Counted from the first letter of the stretch, positions 1 through 9,209 are shown. The stretch: 64,000 nt of DNA from a bacterium 0.1xD8-71 (GCA_003612405.1 RAYR01000020.1:41028-105027), one strand, 5' to 3'. The notes: generated by a model not told the origin, from the sequence alone. Made by a program: numbers and translations.

Positions 1-754
1 CCTTTCCCTCCCCATAAATATCTCTTCCCCGCCTGATGCTTTCCAGGATTTCCTCCAACTTATGAAATGCCGTTTCGGTATTCACAGATATAGTGTTCCC
101 TTTCTCACCTGTTTTTTGGATAATATAGTCCTTAATTATTTCAAACCTTATGGCTTCTTTGCTCTGAAGCAGAAAATAGGAAAAATAAATATCCTTATCC
201 TCTGCATTTTCACATTCCAGAACCTTTCTGGCAAAATAGTCTGTGACCTCTTTGGAAAGCGTATTTTCCCCGGCCGCTGCCCATGTGGCATGCGCAAGAT
301 TTACGGTATCGTACTCGGTCTCAATATCATAGAAATCTTTGTACTCCGTCCTGAGTCTGGCACCGGTCTTTAATTTAAAGCGGCATATCTCCACTTCATT
401 CGGTTGTCGTTCAAGGTTCTCATCCAATATAAACTCTGTGACATATCTGGTATAATCCGGCAGGACCTCTTTCTCTATCAGACGGAATTTGAGACTGATA
501 CAACGTTCTGTCGGGGAGTACTCCACCCTTTCTTCTCCGGTGATTAGAAATACAAACTCCTGGCATTTTATGATTCCTGGCTCTACACATAAGTAATAAT
601 CTTCTACCCGTATTCCACAGCCTGAAAGGATACCGTTCGGATAATCCGCATATTGTAGTTGCAATGCCGAATAAGAATAATCCCTGAGTGCCCATAATAA
701 TTCTTTCTTCATGATTCTTCCGCGTTCAAAGGCGGGATAAATGTATTCCATCAT
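1..754 (-). CDS. Conserved protein of the injection-system operon, 3' end cut by window edge
   Basis: An open frame runs without a stop from an ATG at 754 (or the adjacent ATG at 751) to the window edge, giving about 250 residues. A clear GGAGG lies six bases upstream of the paired ATGs. It begins MMEYIYPAFERGRIMKKELL and has no signal peptide or membrane segment. It follows the first VgrG gene by about 30 bases, so it belongs to the same operon. The opening, with an aromatic-Glu-Arg-Gly stretch followed by a helical segment, is faintly like the start of baseplate adaptors such as TssK, but that is only a guess. I do not recognise the family with certainty. Position and co-orientation argue for a structural or baseplate role. 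Confidence 0.75.
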   Translation of the reverse strand, partial: MMEYIYPAFERGRIMKKELLWALRDYSYSALQLQYADYPNGILSGCGIRVEDYYLCVEPGIIKCQEFVFLITGEERVEYSPTERCISLKFRLIEKEVLPDYTRYVTEFILDENLERQPNEVEICRFKLKTGARLRTEYKDFYDIETEYDTVNLAHATWAAAGENTLSKEVTDYFARKVLECENAEDKDIYFSYFLLQSKEAIRFEIIKDYIIQKTGEKGNTISVNTETAFHKLEEILESIRRGRDIYGEGK

Positions 755-783
755 GGATTTCCTCCATCCTGCTTATCCATTCT

Positions 784-2505
784 TTACTTTGTTTTTTCTT
801 CCGCCGGCAGTGCATATCCGCCTTTCACCGTATAATTGTTCATGGATTTAAAGATGTTCGGGAAAGAGCATGCGCTCTCTTTGCATCCGTTCATCACCTC
901 TGATAAGGCAATCGCTGCTGCTCCGCCAGCCACTTTTGGGGTTCCCCCGCACGCATACAACGCGACAAGACTATCCTGCCCTCCCGCGCTTCCTAAATCA
1001 GCGGACGGAACTGCCGCCACTGCCGAAAAGGCTGTCTGCCAATACTCTGCTTCCTTCCCCTTGTCATTTCCTCCTGTCTCCGGTTCTGTATCCTTTTTCA
1101 CCACATTTCCAGTGCCAACCGTTTTTACTCCTCCGGGAGCATATAGATTGATGTCCCTGCAAAGTTCAATATTAGATTCCTTCGTCCTGCACACTAATTC
1201 CACCGGTGTAAATGCTCTGATACTCTTTCCTGACAATACGACATCTCCATCTGCCAACAGGGAAATTTCTCCATTGCTCTTGATACTGACTCCCGATTGG
1301 TCCTCCATATAGACAGACACTTTCCCATCCGTCCCCTCTGCAAAAAGCTTGTCCGGATATAATCCTATCTTCTTGTGATGCAGTGTGACAAACTCCCGCT
1401 TCTGTACATCTGTATATCTTCCATTATCAGCGTTATGTACCGTTGCTAAGATCACCCTGCCGTCTTTTTCTTCCCGTGTAGGCATGTATAATACCGCCTT
1501 TGTCCCCACCTCCGGCATACAGTAGGACAAATTATTGGTTTCCGGTGCCCATATCCATGGAAAGTCAGCGCGTTCCTCCTCATCAATGTCTAATTGTAAA
1601 TAGACATTTTCTCCTTCCGTCTTTCTGATAACCCCTTCCATCCTTGCACCAGCCAAGGCTTGATTTTGTATTTTCTTTGCATAGAACATGCCCCTCATAC
1701 CAAGTTGGTATACAAAGAAAAGTTCTCCATTCTCAAATAGTATTCTTCTGCTATAGACCTGATACTTTCTGCCCTCATACAGCCAGAAATCTCCTATCTG
1801 CCAGTTTTCTTTTGTCTTTACCTTCATATACAGAGCCTGGGTCCTGGGCATGTTGCTCTCATAGCATCCGTTATGATAATAGCTATTATCAAATCCATTT
1901 CCTAATATTTCCGCCACATCCCCGTTTTGTTCTCTTCCTATGCACATGCCAAAATGTAATACCATTCTTCCGGTTCGCAAATCCGGAACGATTACCTCAT
2001 GAAAATGACTGCATATCCGGATAAGGAACTCCCAATCTGTTTCCTCGTATTGAACAAGTGGCATATCAATATTCTTATCATCCCCGATATTCCAGATCAC
2101 TGTTGACCCCTGATAATTCTGCGTTATCTTCTGCACAACCTGTCCATATGTCATTTCCGCCTTTTGAAATGACTGTTTCTTTTTCTCCCGGTCCAGCTTT
2201 GCCGTTTCGCCGATTCCGCATATGAGAACGGTGAGCAGACGTCCTTCCTTATCACAGACTAATTTTTCTACCCTCCCGGAAAAGAGCGGTAAACTTTCCT
2301 CTCCCCTTTTTAAAACCGTTATTTCTGTATCAGTCCAGTCCCTGGAAAGGATTTCCTGCTGGTCTTCTTCCCTTGCTATTACGCATATCCTTGCGATTGC
2401 GTGGGCATTTACATCATGACGGATTTCCATTTTACTCAGTGTCTGAAATGGAACCGCAGTTTTTACTGTTAATTCTTCACTGCTTATCTCATACTCTCTG
2501 CTCAT
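784..2505 (-). CDS. VgrG/gp27-gp5-like spike protein A with C-terminal extension
   Basis: The 573-residue protein has the layout of a contractile-tail spike. An N-terminal phage-D/gp27-like part (about 1-270) contains QYEETDWEFLIRI, the match to the VgrG signature Q-Y-x-E-[ST]-D. A gp5-type OB fold (about 290-370) contains YCMPEVGTKAVLYMP. Short beta-strand repeats rich in Gly and Asp follow (about 390-460). The last 110 residues are an Ala/Gly/Cys-rich extension absent from the second VgrG at 5155-6549, and could be an adaptor or cargo part. Start: ATG after an AAGG-rich site. It lies downstream of the GH24 effector and its immunity candidate. Expected role: trimeric spike at the tip of the tube, carrying PAAR-like effectors. 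Family call is firm; function of the extension is unknown. Confidence 0.85.
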   Translation of the reverse strand: MSREYEISSEELTVKTAVPFQTLSKMEIRHDVNAHAIARICVIAREEDQQEILSRDWTDTEITVLKRGEESLPLFSGRVEKLVCDKEGRLLTVLICGIGETAKLDREKKKQSFQKAEMTYGQVVQKITQNYQGSTVIWNIGDDKNIDMPLVQYEETDWEFLIRICSHFHEVIVPDLRTGRMVLHFGMCIGREQNGDVAEILGNGFDNSYYHNGCYESNMPRTQALYMKVKTKENWQIGDFWLYEGRKYQVYSRRILFENGELFFVYQLGMRGMFYAKKIQNQALAGARMEGVIRKTEGENVYLQLDIDEEERADFPWIWAPETNNLSYCMPEVGTKAVLYMPTREEKDGRVILATVHNADNGRYTDVQKREFVTLHHKKIGLYPDKLFAEGTDGKVSVYMEDQSGVSIKSNGEISLLADGDVVLSGKSIRAFTPVELVCRTKESNIELCRDINLYAPGGVKTVGTGNVVKKDTEPETGGNDKGKEAEYWQTAFSAVAAVPSADLGSAGGQDSLVALYACGGTPKVAGGAAAIALSEVMNGCKESACSFPNIFKSMNNYTVKGGYALPAEEKTK

Positions 2506-2599
2506 CTCATTTACCTTTTCCCTTCCGGCCTCTAATCACGCCTTTACATCTCATTTCTTATTCTTACTATATATTCAAAGCGTTGTTACTAATCTAATA

Positions 2600-4015
2600 T
2601 TAATAAATAGTCTTTTCTCCCTCCGTCAGAACAAAATGTCTTCTCGGTGATAAAATATCTGTCCGTATCCGGTTTACCTCATTTCCTTCCAGCCGGACTA
2701 CATTCAGCATGTAATTATAATCCGACACATGGTACAGGCAAAATGTATAGACTTTCCCTTCTATTTCTTTGAACCACATTTGTACTAATTCCGGTTGTAA
2801 AGGATTGGGCAAATAATGATTAATTTCCATATTTTCTAAAGTTTTGATGGAACCATTCTTCGGACTTCGTAAATAAAAACTACTTTTTAAGTGCCATGTA
2901 CTATTATAATTAGAAGGGATAAAATTTGATTTTCTAATATATATAGGTATCCCTATATTCATAAAATCTATTTGATAACACGTATCGCTTCTATTGGTTT
3001 CATCGTTTTCTGGCAATAAAATATCCACTGCCCGCTCATCTCCATAATATACGGCAATGTCGCCAGCCCTTCCATTTTCCAAATATGTATCGGATGTCAT
3101 TTCTTCCTTAATGCTCTCGATATAATGCTCTAATCCTATACCCTCGGCAGTATTATAAATATTCTTCCACATATAGCTATATGGAAGATACTTGATAAGA
3201 ATATTTTCTTGCACAGTATCATTTCCCAATTTATAAAGAGCGACACCATCATAATTCTTTAGGTTATAATTGTATGGCAGAAAAACATAATAAAATTGTT
3301 CTTCATATTGGATTACCCTTCCATAGCCAGGATTTTGCGTCTCAAATTCGCTCATTATACGAAACTCACCATTTTTCAGTTCTGCCACCTGAATCACTGC
3401 ATGACCTGCCGATCCCCCTGAATCAATTGCTAAAAGATAATTATCCTGTTCTGGCGTTATATGAAAGTGGAACATGTTATAACAATCCTCTATTCCACTT
3501 ATTTTTCTGTATGCGTCAGAATCATACCTCAATTCTATTCCGGAATCTTTTAATTCTGGGAACAGTTTTTTCATTTCCTCCAAATTCGGATTCAAGTCAT
3601 CTGCCCCGAAGCTATTTATTGTCCTAAAGTAAATACTCTTTTGTATTTCTTCCCATTCAAATTTATCCAGGCTATGATCAAGGGACTGATATATCATCTC
3701 CTCCAACAATTTTACCAATTCCGGCGGAAATATACTGTCTTCTTCCCATGTTGGCGTCAGATTACCCTTGACCGTTTCAGCATAGATAAATATTTCCTGT
3801 TTTGTCGCATCAGTGTACCACAAAATAATTTCATCTCCAAAAACATCTCTGTCAAGTAATGGATACACTGATTCAACCTTCACTTCTTTTTTTGTTTCTA
3901 TTTTTTCATCAATCATATTCTCATTACTTTTCCCCTCTAATTTTCTAGCACAAAATAAAATACAAAATGCAATAATGATTATATAACCTATCTTTTTAAA
4001 TATATCTCCCTTCAT
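2600..4015 (-). CDS. Membrane-anchored extracytoplasmic protein, candidate immunity to the GH24 effector
   Basis: The 471-residue protein has one hydrophobic N-terminal helix (about residues 9-24, IGYIIIIAFCILFCA), then a polar domain predicted outside the membrane. The cysteine near the helix end is not in a convincing lipobox. There is no recognised domain. It starts 16 bases after the GH24 lysozyme-like effector (4032-5142) and, like it, is visibly richer in A+T than the structural genes at 10.4-17.7 kb. In effector-immunity pairs, the protein against a peptidoglycan hydrolase sits outside the membrane, which fits this topology. The immunity role is inferred from position and topology only; an accessory or surface role is possible. 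Confidence 0.6.
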   Translation of the reverse strand: MKGDIFKKIGYIIIIAFCILFCARKLEGKSNENMIDEKIETKKEVKVESVYPLLDRDVFGDEIILWYTDATKQEIFIYAETVKGNLTPTWEEDSIFPPELVKLLEEMIYQSLDHSLDKFEWEEIQKSIYFRTINSFGADDLNPNLEEMKKLFPELKDSGIELRYDSDAYRKISGIEDCYNMFHFHITPEQDNYLLAIDSGGSAGHAVIQVAELKNGEFRIMSEFETQNPGYGRVIQYEEQFYYVFLPYNYNLKNYDGVALYKLGNDTVQENILIKYLPYSYMWKNIYNTAEGIGLEHYIESIKEEMTSDTYLENGRAGDIAVYYGDERAVDILLPENDETNRSDTCYQIDFMNIGIPIYIRKSNFIPSNYNSTWHLKSSFYLRSPKNGSIKTLENMEINHYLPNPLQPELVQMWFKEIEGKVYTFCLYHVSDYNYMLNVVRLEGNEVNRIRTDILSPRRHFVLTEGEKTIY

Positions 4016-4031
4016 CCTCTCTTACCCTCAG

Positions 4032-4826
4032 CTAAAAACCCAATTGATCACGAAGTGCCTTTAAATCGTCAGAACAGTTATAACCGTCCTCATCATTTTG
4101 ATTAAAAAATAAATTCATCTGGTTTATCCTACGTCTTTCCGTATCTGTATTAAATTTTTTTACAGCTCCAATTGCTCCAGTTTGATCTTTACGCAGATAA
4201 TAATAAATGATTTGATCTGAATCATTTATTTTAGTACAATACGTATGATCACTTGAATTTTTAGGCAAACCACTATTATAGGAAAAATCAAACATTGCTT
4301 CCAGTTCCCTTTGAGAATAAGTCGTTATTTGACCTTGTTGTGCATTATACGCTCTTATTGCCGCGTTCAAATTTGGAATATAATCTTTTTCTGCTGCTAA
4401 CATAACTAATTCATAAGCTTGCTCATCTGTAATTGCAAACTGCGAATTTGAATAATTCTTCCCTTTATATACTCCCTCAATAATTGTTTTTATCTCTTCA
4501 TCTGTCCAACCCAAATAGTCCCTTAAAATGTCCCAATGATATCCTGTGTCATCAAATGTAAAACCGATTCCCAATGTAACGTTATGTATTTTTTTTGCAT
4601 CATCACTATCCGCTTCACATAGATATGGATAATTATATTGTCCCTCTACTCCTATTAACCATTGTATAAAATCTTCGCTCAAATATAATAATTGTTCTCC
4701 CTCAATAAACGGCCGCAAATTCTGCCCATCGTCACAAAAATATATAATTCCGCCATGTTCAGCACATACCATATATGAAGTATCTTTATTTAATTTTTCC
4801 TTTGCCTTGACTACTGGTTCCGTCAA
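4032..4826 (-). CDS. GH24 lysozyme-like toxin part of a frameshifted effector
   Basis: This frame starts only at a TTG (4826) and overlaps the upstream fragment 4786-5142. Residues 10-40 complete a PAAR-like domain (DTSYMVCAEHGGIIYF, ending in DDGQ). Residues 50-250 read as a T4-lysozyme-type muramidase: a Glu in FIQWLIGVEGQY, then TLGIGFTF (the E...D...T pattern of GH24), FDFSYNSG, and a C-terminal RRRINQMNLFF. It would cleave the glycan strands of peptidoglycan. The paralogous effector at 9244-10416 shows that the delivery domain and toxin should be one chain; removing one A from the A5 run at 4794-4798 (T5 on the plus strand) restores that chain. As written, the toxin is cut off from its delivery domain. 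Immunity candidate downstream: 2600-4015. Confidence 0.75.
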   Translation of the reverse strand: MTEPVVKAKEKLNKDTSYMVCAEHGGIIYFCDDGQNLRPFIEGEQLLYLSEDFIQWLIGVEGQYNYPYLCEADSDDAKKIHNVTLGIGFTFDDTGYHWDILRDYLGWTDEEIKTIIEGVYKGKNYSNSQFAITDEQAYELVMLAAEKDYIPNLNAAIRAYNAQQGQITTYSQRELEAMFDFSYNSGLPKNSSDHTYCTKINDSDQIIYYYLRKDQTGAIGAVKKFNTDTERRRINQMNLFFNQNDEDGYNCSDDLKALRDQLGF

Positions 4827-5142
4827 CCGCTTTCCATTCTTTGTCTTCTATCCATTCCTCATATTTCTTAGCAATATTGCACTTTCCATTTGGCGATCTG
4901 GTACATCCCTCAAAATTTTCACATATCTCTATATTAGTTCTGTTTAATTCTTCTATGTTCCCCATATGAATGAGGCCTTCTCCATTTTTCATATGATGCG
5001 GGACAGAATCCGCTGTTGCGGATGTACATATAACACGAGCCTTGCATGTACATATAGAATCACTTTCCGCTATTTTCTTTACCGCTTCAATGACCTCCTG
5101 TACGGTATATGCAAAAATATCAGCAGCTTTCCCATCTGGCAT
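4786..5142 (-). CDS. PAAR-like (DUF4280-type) N-terminal fragment of the GH24 effector
   Basis: The 118-residue fragment starts at ATG 5142 after AGGAG. Residues 30-100 have the cysteine pattern of the effector delivery domain: CTCKARVICTS, then an Asn-Ile pair, FEGCTRSPNGKC. It matches the first three quarters of the same domain in 9244-10416 (CTCNALVKCTS ... GCQNSPDKRC). The chain ends GKGKIK at a TAA at 4786-4788, just after a run of five A. The family is known to cap VgrG spikes and carry toxin domains. Read with one A fewer, it continues as GKGKLNKDTSYMVC into the lysozyme frame, like the paralogue (GAKLNGEEALNVESSYMIC). It is therefore the front half of a broken or phase-variable gene. 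Confidence 0.7.
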   Translation of the reverse strand: MPDGKAADIFAYTVQEVIEAVKKIAESDSICTCKARVICTSATADSVPHHMKNGEGLIHMGNIEELNRTNIEICENFEGCTRSPNGKCNIAKKYEEWIEDKEWKAVDGTSSQGKGKIK

Positions 5143-5154
5143 ATTTGTTTTCTC

Positions 5155-6549
5155 CTAATTCATATAAATTTTACCGCCATTAATATTGATATCATTATTT
5201 ATTTCTACTTTTGCCACACCCTGCTGCATTAAAATGGCAGTTTCGGCCGCCATATTCACTCCTGCTTCCTGGCTCTTAATCTGAATATTTCCATCAGCCT
5301 GCACTATGATATCTTTATTGCTGATTACCTTCACTCCTTCTTTATCAGACAATTCCATCGATATCCCGTTATTATTTCTGAGAATAATGGCATCCGGTGT
5401 AAATAATATCTCCTTATTCTGAGGATTTTTCCATGATTTTTTGTCTGGATTGGTTCTTCCGCCAGCCGTACCAAGATGGACACTGCTCGCCACATAAGCA
5501 TGTCCTTCGATACAATCCGGCATTACAATCCTGACCCGGTCTCCCACTTCCGGCATACAATACCATCCTGCGCCATCAGGAGTCGAATATACCGTTGCAT
5601 AGTCAAACCAGCGGCTCTCACATTTCCCTTTATTTTCATCTTCCTCAATCTGTACTTTTACAACTGTTTTTTCTACTGCTGTCACTCTTGCATCTAATGA
5701 AATCCCTGGCAGGTTATGATTGTAAATCGGCAATAACTTTGCGCCCTTTTTGGTAAATAAATAATACTCGTGGTATAACTCCTGCCCCTCCAGCCAACTG
5801 TTGATTTTGCCAATTACATACTGTGCCCCTTCAAACTGTATTGTCTCCCCAAGATTATAAATCTCCCTGCTGCCAACAACATAACTTACCAGATCTGCCA
5901 GTTTCAGATCCGTAAATCCCGCCGCTTTCTTTTTTTCATACTCCTCATAATTCTGCTCTATCCGGTAGCTGTCCGCTTCCACCTGTTCTGCTATGGATGA
6001 TTCTTTATAGCCGAAGCAAAACTTCTTTTCTGTGGCAGTATCTACCGGAATAAGTACTGTTCCGGCATAGGATGCCAGCCTTTTTATAAATTGCCAGTCA
6101 CTTTCCTGATACTGTAACAGGAATCGTTCCGTTGGCTTATTACCGCTGTCTTGTATATAACAGCTTCCTCCCTCTGCTTCCAGACAGGTATTAATCACCT
6201 GTGAATACAGAAATCCTGAATTTTGGAATGACCGGGTATGTTTCTTTATATCCAGCAGGAAACTTCCTGTTCTTACTTCAATCGTAAGGATATAAACCTG
6301 TCCCTCTTTCTTTATCCACAGTCCTGTCAGGATGCCGGCAAAGAAGTGATTTATTTCTTCGTTTTCAGAGACAGCATATACAGTCACCCATGTTTCCTGT
6401 GTTGCCATATTCAGATATTCACGATTGTTTTCCTGCTCAATAATTCCGGTAATTCTCACCACGCCATGTTGATTCAGTTCCTTTACACATTCTACTTTCA
6501 AAAAACTTACAAATGAAAATGGATTAACTTCTAATTTAACTGCTCTCAT
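5155..6549 (-). CDS. VgrG/gp27-gp5-like spike protein B
   Basis: The 464-residue VgrG-like protein has an N-terminal gp27-like part with LLQYQESDWQFIKRLASYAG, a near-canonical VgrG signature (about residues 145-165), an OB fold at about 290-355 with WYCMPEVGDRVRIVMPD, and a C-terminal run of short strands (residues 375-464, ending NININGGKIYMN) suited to a triple-stranded needle. It lacks the C-terminal extension of spike A. The ribosome site (GAGGGGG) lies at the end of the DcrB-like gene, three bases before the start, so the two are probably translated in step. The PAAR-like effector at 4032-5142 follows directly, the usual order vgrG-PAAR effector-immunity. This is one of the firmest markers that the operon is a contractile injection system. 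Confidence 0.88.
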   Translation of the reverse strand: MRAVKLEVNPFSFVSFLKVECVKELNQHGVVRITGIIEQENNREYLNMATQETWVTVYAVSENEEINHFFAGILTGLWIKKEGQVYILTIEVRTGSFLLDIKKHTRSFQNSGFLYSQVINTCLEAEGGSCYIQDSGNKPTERFLLQYQESDWQFIKRLASYAGTVLIPVDTATEKKFCFGYKESSIAEQVEADSYRIEQNYEEYEKKKAAGFTDLKLADLVSYVVGSREIYNLGETIQFEGAQYVIGKINSWLEGQELYHEYYLFTKKGAKLLPIYNHNLPGISLDARVTAVEKTVVKVQIEEDENKGKCESRWFDYATVYSTPDGAGWYCMPEVGDRVRIVMPDCIEGHAYVASSVHLGTAGGRTNPDKKSWKNPQNKEILFTPDAIILRNNNGISMELSDKEGVKVISNKDIIVQADGNIQIKSQEAGVNMAAETAILMQQGVAKVEINNDININGGKIYMN

Positions 6550-6552
6550 CTT

Positions 6553-7119
6553 TTATACCCCCTCTGTTTCCATAATAGAGTTCCACATCATTAAAACTAC
6601 TTTTTTCCAATCCGTATAGTCTTTATACGGACAATTAAAACTTCCCTGTACAATTCTTCCCCTGACAGGCACAGTCAGCATCATGTTATAAAGGTCCATA
6701 TCCAGAGCATGACTGCGGAAAGAAAACCAGCATCCTTTTACTTCTGACAGGCTTTCACTGGAATACAACAAATAATTGGGATTGGCTCTATGTATCACTG
6801 ACCTGATACGTTCTGTCAATTCATCTACATCATCACACTGTACCGATTCTGGAAATGCCGTGAATCCCATATTTATGCTAAGGTCTGCCGTAGTTAAGAT
6901 AATCTGTGGTCTAAATTCTGACGGATATTTGATTCTTGCATATTCCACCGGCATCTGTCTCCAGGAATCCGGAAGCATAATGGAAAAGGACTCAAACAGC
7001 TCTTTCCTTTCAAAATGAACGATTTTCCCATCCAAATATATTCCCTTTTCCAATGTCGTATAAATTTCTTTTTTCTTTTGTTCTCTCTTTTCCAGAATCT
7101 CTTCATCTAGGTGTGTCAT
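6553..7119 (-). CDS. DcrB/EagR-like protein, candidate effector-loading chaperone
   Basis: The 188-residue soluble protein contains FSIMLPDSWRQMP (about 45-58) and ends with YKDYTDWKKVVLMMWNSI, the pattern of the DcrB/DUF1795 fold (an amphipathic strand with Pro-x-x-W near the start and a helix near the end). EagR chaperones of T6SS effectors share this fold and are encoded next to vgrG and PAAR effectors, as here (directly before VgrG B). EagR proteins bind N-terminal membrane helices of effectors; the effectors in this window show none, so the client is unclear. The fold assignment is moderate and the chaperone role is inferred from context. Confidence 0.6.
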   Translation of the reverse strand: MTHLDEEILEKREQKKKEIYTTLEKGIYLDGKIVHFERKELFESFSIMLPDSWRQMPVEYARIKYPSEFRPQIILTTADLSINMGFTAFPESVQCDDVDELTERIRSVIHRANPNYLLYSSESLSEVKGCWFSFRSHALDMDLYNMMLTVPVRGRIVQGSFNCPYKDYTDWKKVVLMMWNSIMETEGV

Positions 7120-7158
7120 ATCGCATGTCCCCGCTAACTTTATTTTTAATGATGTAAA

Positions 7159-7671
7159 TTAAACTATTTGCACTTCCCGTAATCCAATTCCCACTGCCTG
7201 TCTTCTAAGAATACTCTCCACCAAATCCATGCGCATTAAGACATGGGAATCATGACCGTCTGTTATCTCCACAATTACCTTTTCTTCCACGCTTTTCCTA
7301 TCTATTTCAAAATATGTCATTCCCCCTCTGCTCATATCCTTTCTAAGAGTACATGAAACCGTATCCAGATAGGGAATATAATAGGCCATACTTTGTTTGT
7401 GTTCCTTATCCAACAATATGATTCTGATAAAATAAACGAAAGCATCATATTTTCGTATCACATTCCTGATTGTCTCACTGACCATAAAACACGGTGAGGT
7501 CAGGACGTCAGTAAATATCATCTGCATATTGCTTTCAACAGAAAACAGTAAATTCTTTGCTATTTGATAGGAGCTTTTGGTACTTAATGTTTTTTTATCA
7601 ATCTTGCCATACCACCCGATTGGTACTGGGGCGATATACTGTTCATTCACTTCTACTACGAAATATTTCAT
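7159..7671 (-). CDS. Paralogue of 24231-24752, Imm11/DUF1629-like accessory protein
   Basis: The 170-residue soluble protein is a clear paralogue of the 173-residue product of 24231-24752. Both begin MK[YF]F, have a phrase like FTDVLTSPCFMVSE near residue 60, a YYIPYL/YFMPFV element, and end with LVESILRRQAVGIGLRE or AIESMLRRGIRGIKLKE. The arrangement weakly recalls the Imm11/DUF1629 proteins often found in T6SS clusters. Each copy lies upstream of an effector module (this one before DcrB-like, VgrG B and the GH24 effector), which suggests a loading or adaptor factor tied to a module rather than a bystander. Start is supported by GGGGAG. Function unknown. Confidence 0.55.
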   Translation of the reverse strand: MKYFVVEVNEQYIAPVPIGWYGKIDKKTLSTKSSYQIAKNLLFSVESNMQMIFTDVLTSPCFMVSETIRNVIRKYDAFVYFIRIILLDKEHKQSMAYYIPYLDTVSCTLRKDMSRGGMTYFEIDRKSVEEKVIVEITDGHDSHVLMRMDLVESILRRQAVGIGLREVQIV

Positions 7672-7688
7672 ATTTCTTTTTCTCCCCG

Positions 7689-8228
7689 TTATATACTGCC
7701 AACCGCTTTTATTTCCTCCATATAACCGCCATAATAAACAGTAATTGCCCCGATTTTATGCATTTTTTCTACTGCTGTTTTCATAATATTTTCCAAGGCA
7801 ATATAAATCCGCCCCATATACCATCGGTGAATCTCTTCTTTCTCTCCCGCAAAAACACGGATAAATTTCTGGTGCAGCACCTCGTCTATTTCATTCCAAT
7901 CCTCTTCTATTCCGCTAAAGGCCCTCTTCATATTGAAATAAATACAGTCAGGCTCTTCTTCCACAAATGGCTCTTCCTCATAATAAGCAATATAAAATTC
8001 CTGGTTGTTTGTAATATAGCTGCTCCGCAGAAAAGATATGACGAGACTTCCTTCTTTCTTATCTGATGTTAGTTCTCTTAATACACTTTCCAGGTCTCTC
8101 CATATATTTTCCTCTTTGTTGGTCAATGATTTTTCCAGTTTATGAAGACGCTTTTCAATAAGCAGATCCACCTTTTCTCCTATCACTTCTTTCATCTGGG
8201 TAAACCGCCCCATTTCACATTGTTTCAT
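7689..8228 (-). CDS. Unknown 179-residue operon protein
   Basis: Soluble, highly charged and mostly helical at the N terminus (KLEKSLTNKEENIWRDLESVL), with no signal peptide or membrane helix. The ATG at 8228 has an AAGGAAT site. It lies between the RsiV-like lipoprotein (8253-9209) and the 7159-7671 gene with gaps under 25 bases, so it is in the operon. I do not recognise the family. Being cytoplasmic, it is a poor candidate for immunity to a cell-wall hydrolase; an adaptor or regulator is as likely. Confidence 0.5.
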   Translation of the reverse strand: MKQCEMGRFTQMKEVIGEKVDLLIEKRLHKLEKSLTNKEENIWRDLESVLRELTSDKKEGSLVISFLRSSYITNNQEFYIAYYEEEPFVEEEPDCIYFNMKRAFSGIEEDWNEIDEVLHQKFIRVFAGEKEEIHRWYMGRIYIALENIMKTAVEKMHKIGAITVYYGGYMEEIKAVGSI

Positions 8229-8252
8229 CTGTTATATTCCTTTTTCTATGTT

Positions 8253-9209
8253 TTATTCCAGTTTCTTTAGAAATTCCTCGTCCAATATATGCTTGACCAA
8301 GTCGTTACTAATGGAATATTCGTTATAGATTGGATACCTTTCGAGAACAACTATAAAATGATCACCATCCGTATACCACTGCCGGTCTTCTGCCTGCAAA
8401 TCTTTTCCTATTTCACCCTCTCTATTCTCATAATCCCAACTAACCTCATAGATTCCCGTTTTCCCTTCCCACATTGAAATATTTTCAAATTCATCCGCCA
8501 ACAACATTTCACTTAGTTCCGCAAAATCGGTAACAATATCTTTTAGAGTAATTATCTTCTCTTCTTTTATATCTATTGTAGTCGCTATTGCTATCGGATT
8601 CATACATGAACGTCCCGGCATAACATAACCACAACTACCCTCATAGAGAATACTAATCATCCGTTTACTTAGAAATTTAATTTTATAATCTAAATCAATA
8701 CAATATAGAGTATCATCACCTTCTTTATTTTTTTCTCCTATTATTTTCTTTACATCCTCCTCAATCAAGGCATTAATCCGATTCTCTTTTTCCAAATCTT
8801 GTAAACCACTAAGCTGTGGATAATAAATAATAATTTCATTCCGTTGCTCAATATATGTATATTCAGTGCCTATAATCTCAAAATCTACATTCCACTCATC
8901 TTCTTTACTTTCTTCCTCTGTCTGAAATATTTCCCCACCATCCTCCATACTTTCCCCAACTACATTGACTGTTTCTATATCATTCTCCTCCACACTGCGG
9001 AGTGGCTCTCTGACCAGATCCTCAGCCTCAGATAATTGGGTATCACAAATCTCCTCTCCATTATCTCTGCTGTCGTATTGGTCTTCTATGCCTAAAACAG
9101 ATGTTTCCATCTTCTGCTCATCTTTTTCTTTTCCACAAGCCGTAAAAATGACAATTGTAACTATAACGATAACTATCCATTTATATTCTTTTCTAAAACA
9201 ATTTCCCAT
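8253..9209 (-). CDS. RsiV/PdaC-like lipoprotein, candidate immunity to the GH19 effector
   Basis: I place the start at 9209 (318 residues) because it gives a signal peptide (KEYKWIVIVIVTIVIFTACG) with lipobox F-T-A-C; a longer frame from 9254 overlaps the effector. After an acidic linker (about 25-100), residues 115-318 resemble the DUF4163/DUF3298 pair of RsiV and PdaC: NEIIIYYPQLSGL with IN-x-I, then YEGSCGYVMPGRSC and a TTIDIKEEKIITLKDI strand. In Bacillus, this extracellular part of RsiV binds lysozyme directly. Here the domain is on a lipoprotein with no anti-sigma part and lies immediately after a GH19 effector. A lysozyme-inhibitor-like immunity role follows naturally but is inferred. 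Confidence 0.65.
   Translation of the reverse strand: MGNCFRKEYKWIVIVIVTIVIFTACGKEKDEQKMETSVLGIEDQYDSRDNGEEICDTQLSEAEDLVREPLRSVEENDIETVNVVGESMEDGGEIFQTEEESKEDEWNVDFEIIGTEYTYIEQRNEIIIYYPQLSGLQDLEKENRINALIEEDVKKIIGEKNKEGDDTLYCIDLDYKIKFLSKRMISILYEGSCGYVMPGRSCMNPIAIATTIDIKEEKIITLKDIVTDFAELSEMLLADEFENISMWEGKTGIYEVSWDYENREGEIGKDLQAEDRQWYTDGDHFIVVLERYPIYNEYSISNDLVKHILDEEFLKKLE

Noticed and set aside
836..1312. Plus-strand open frame of 158 codons
   Set aside because: It lies wholly antisense to VgrG A, has no ribosome site and a composition typical of a shadow frame.
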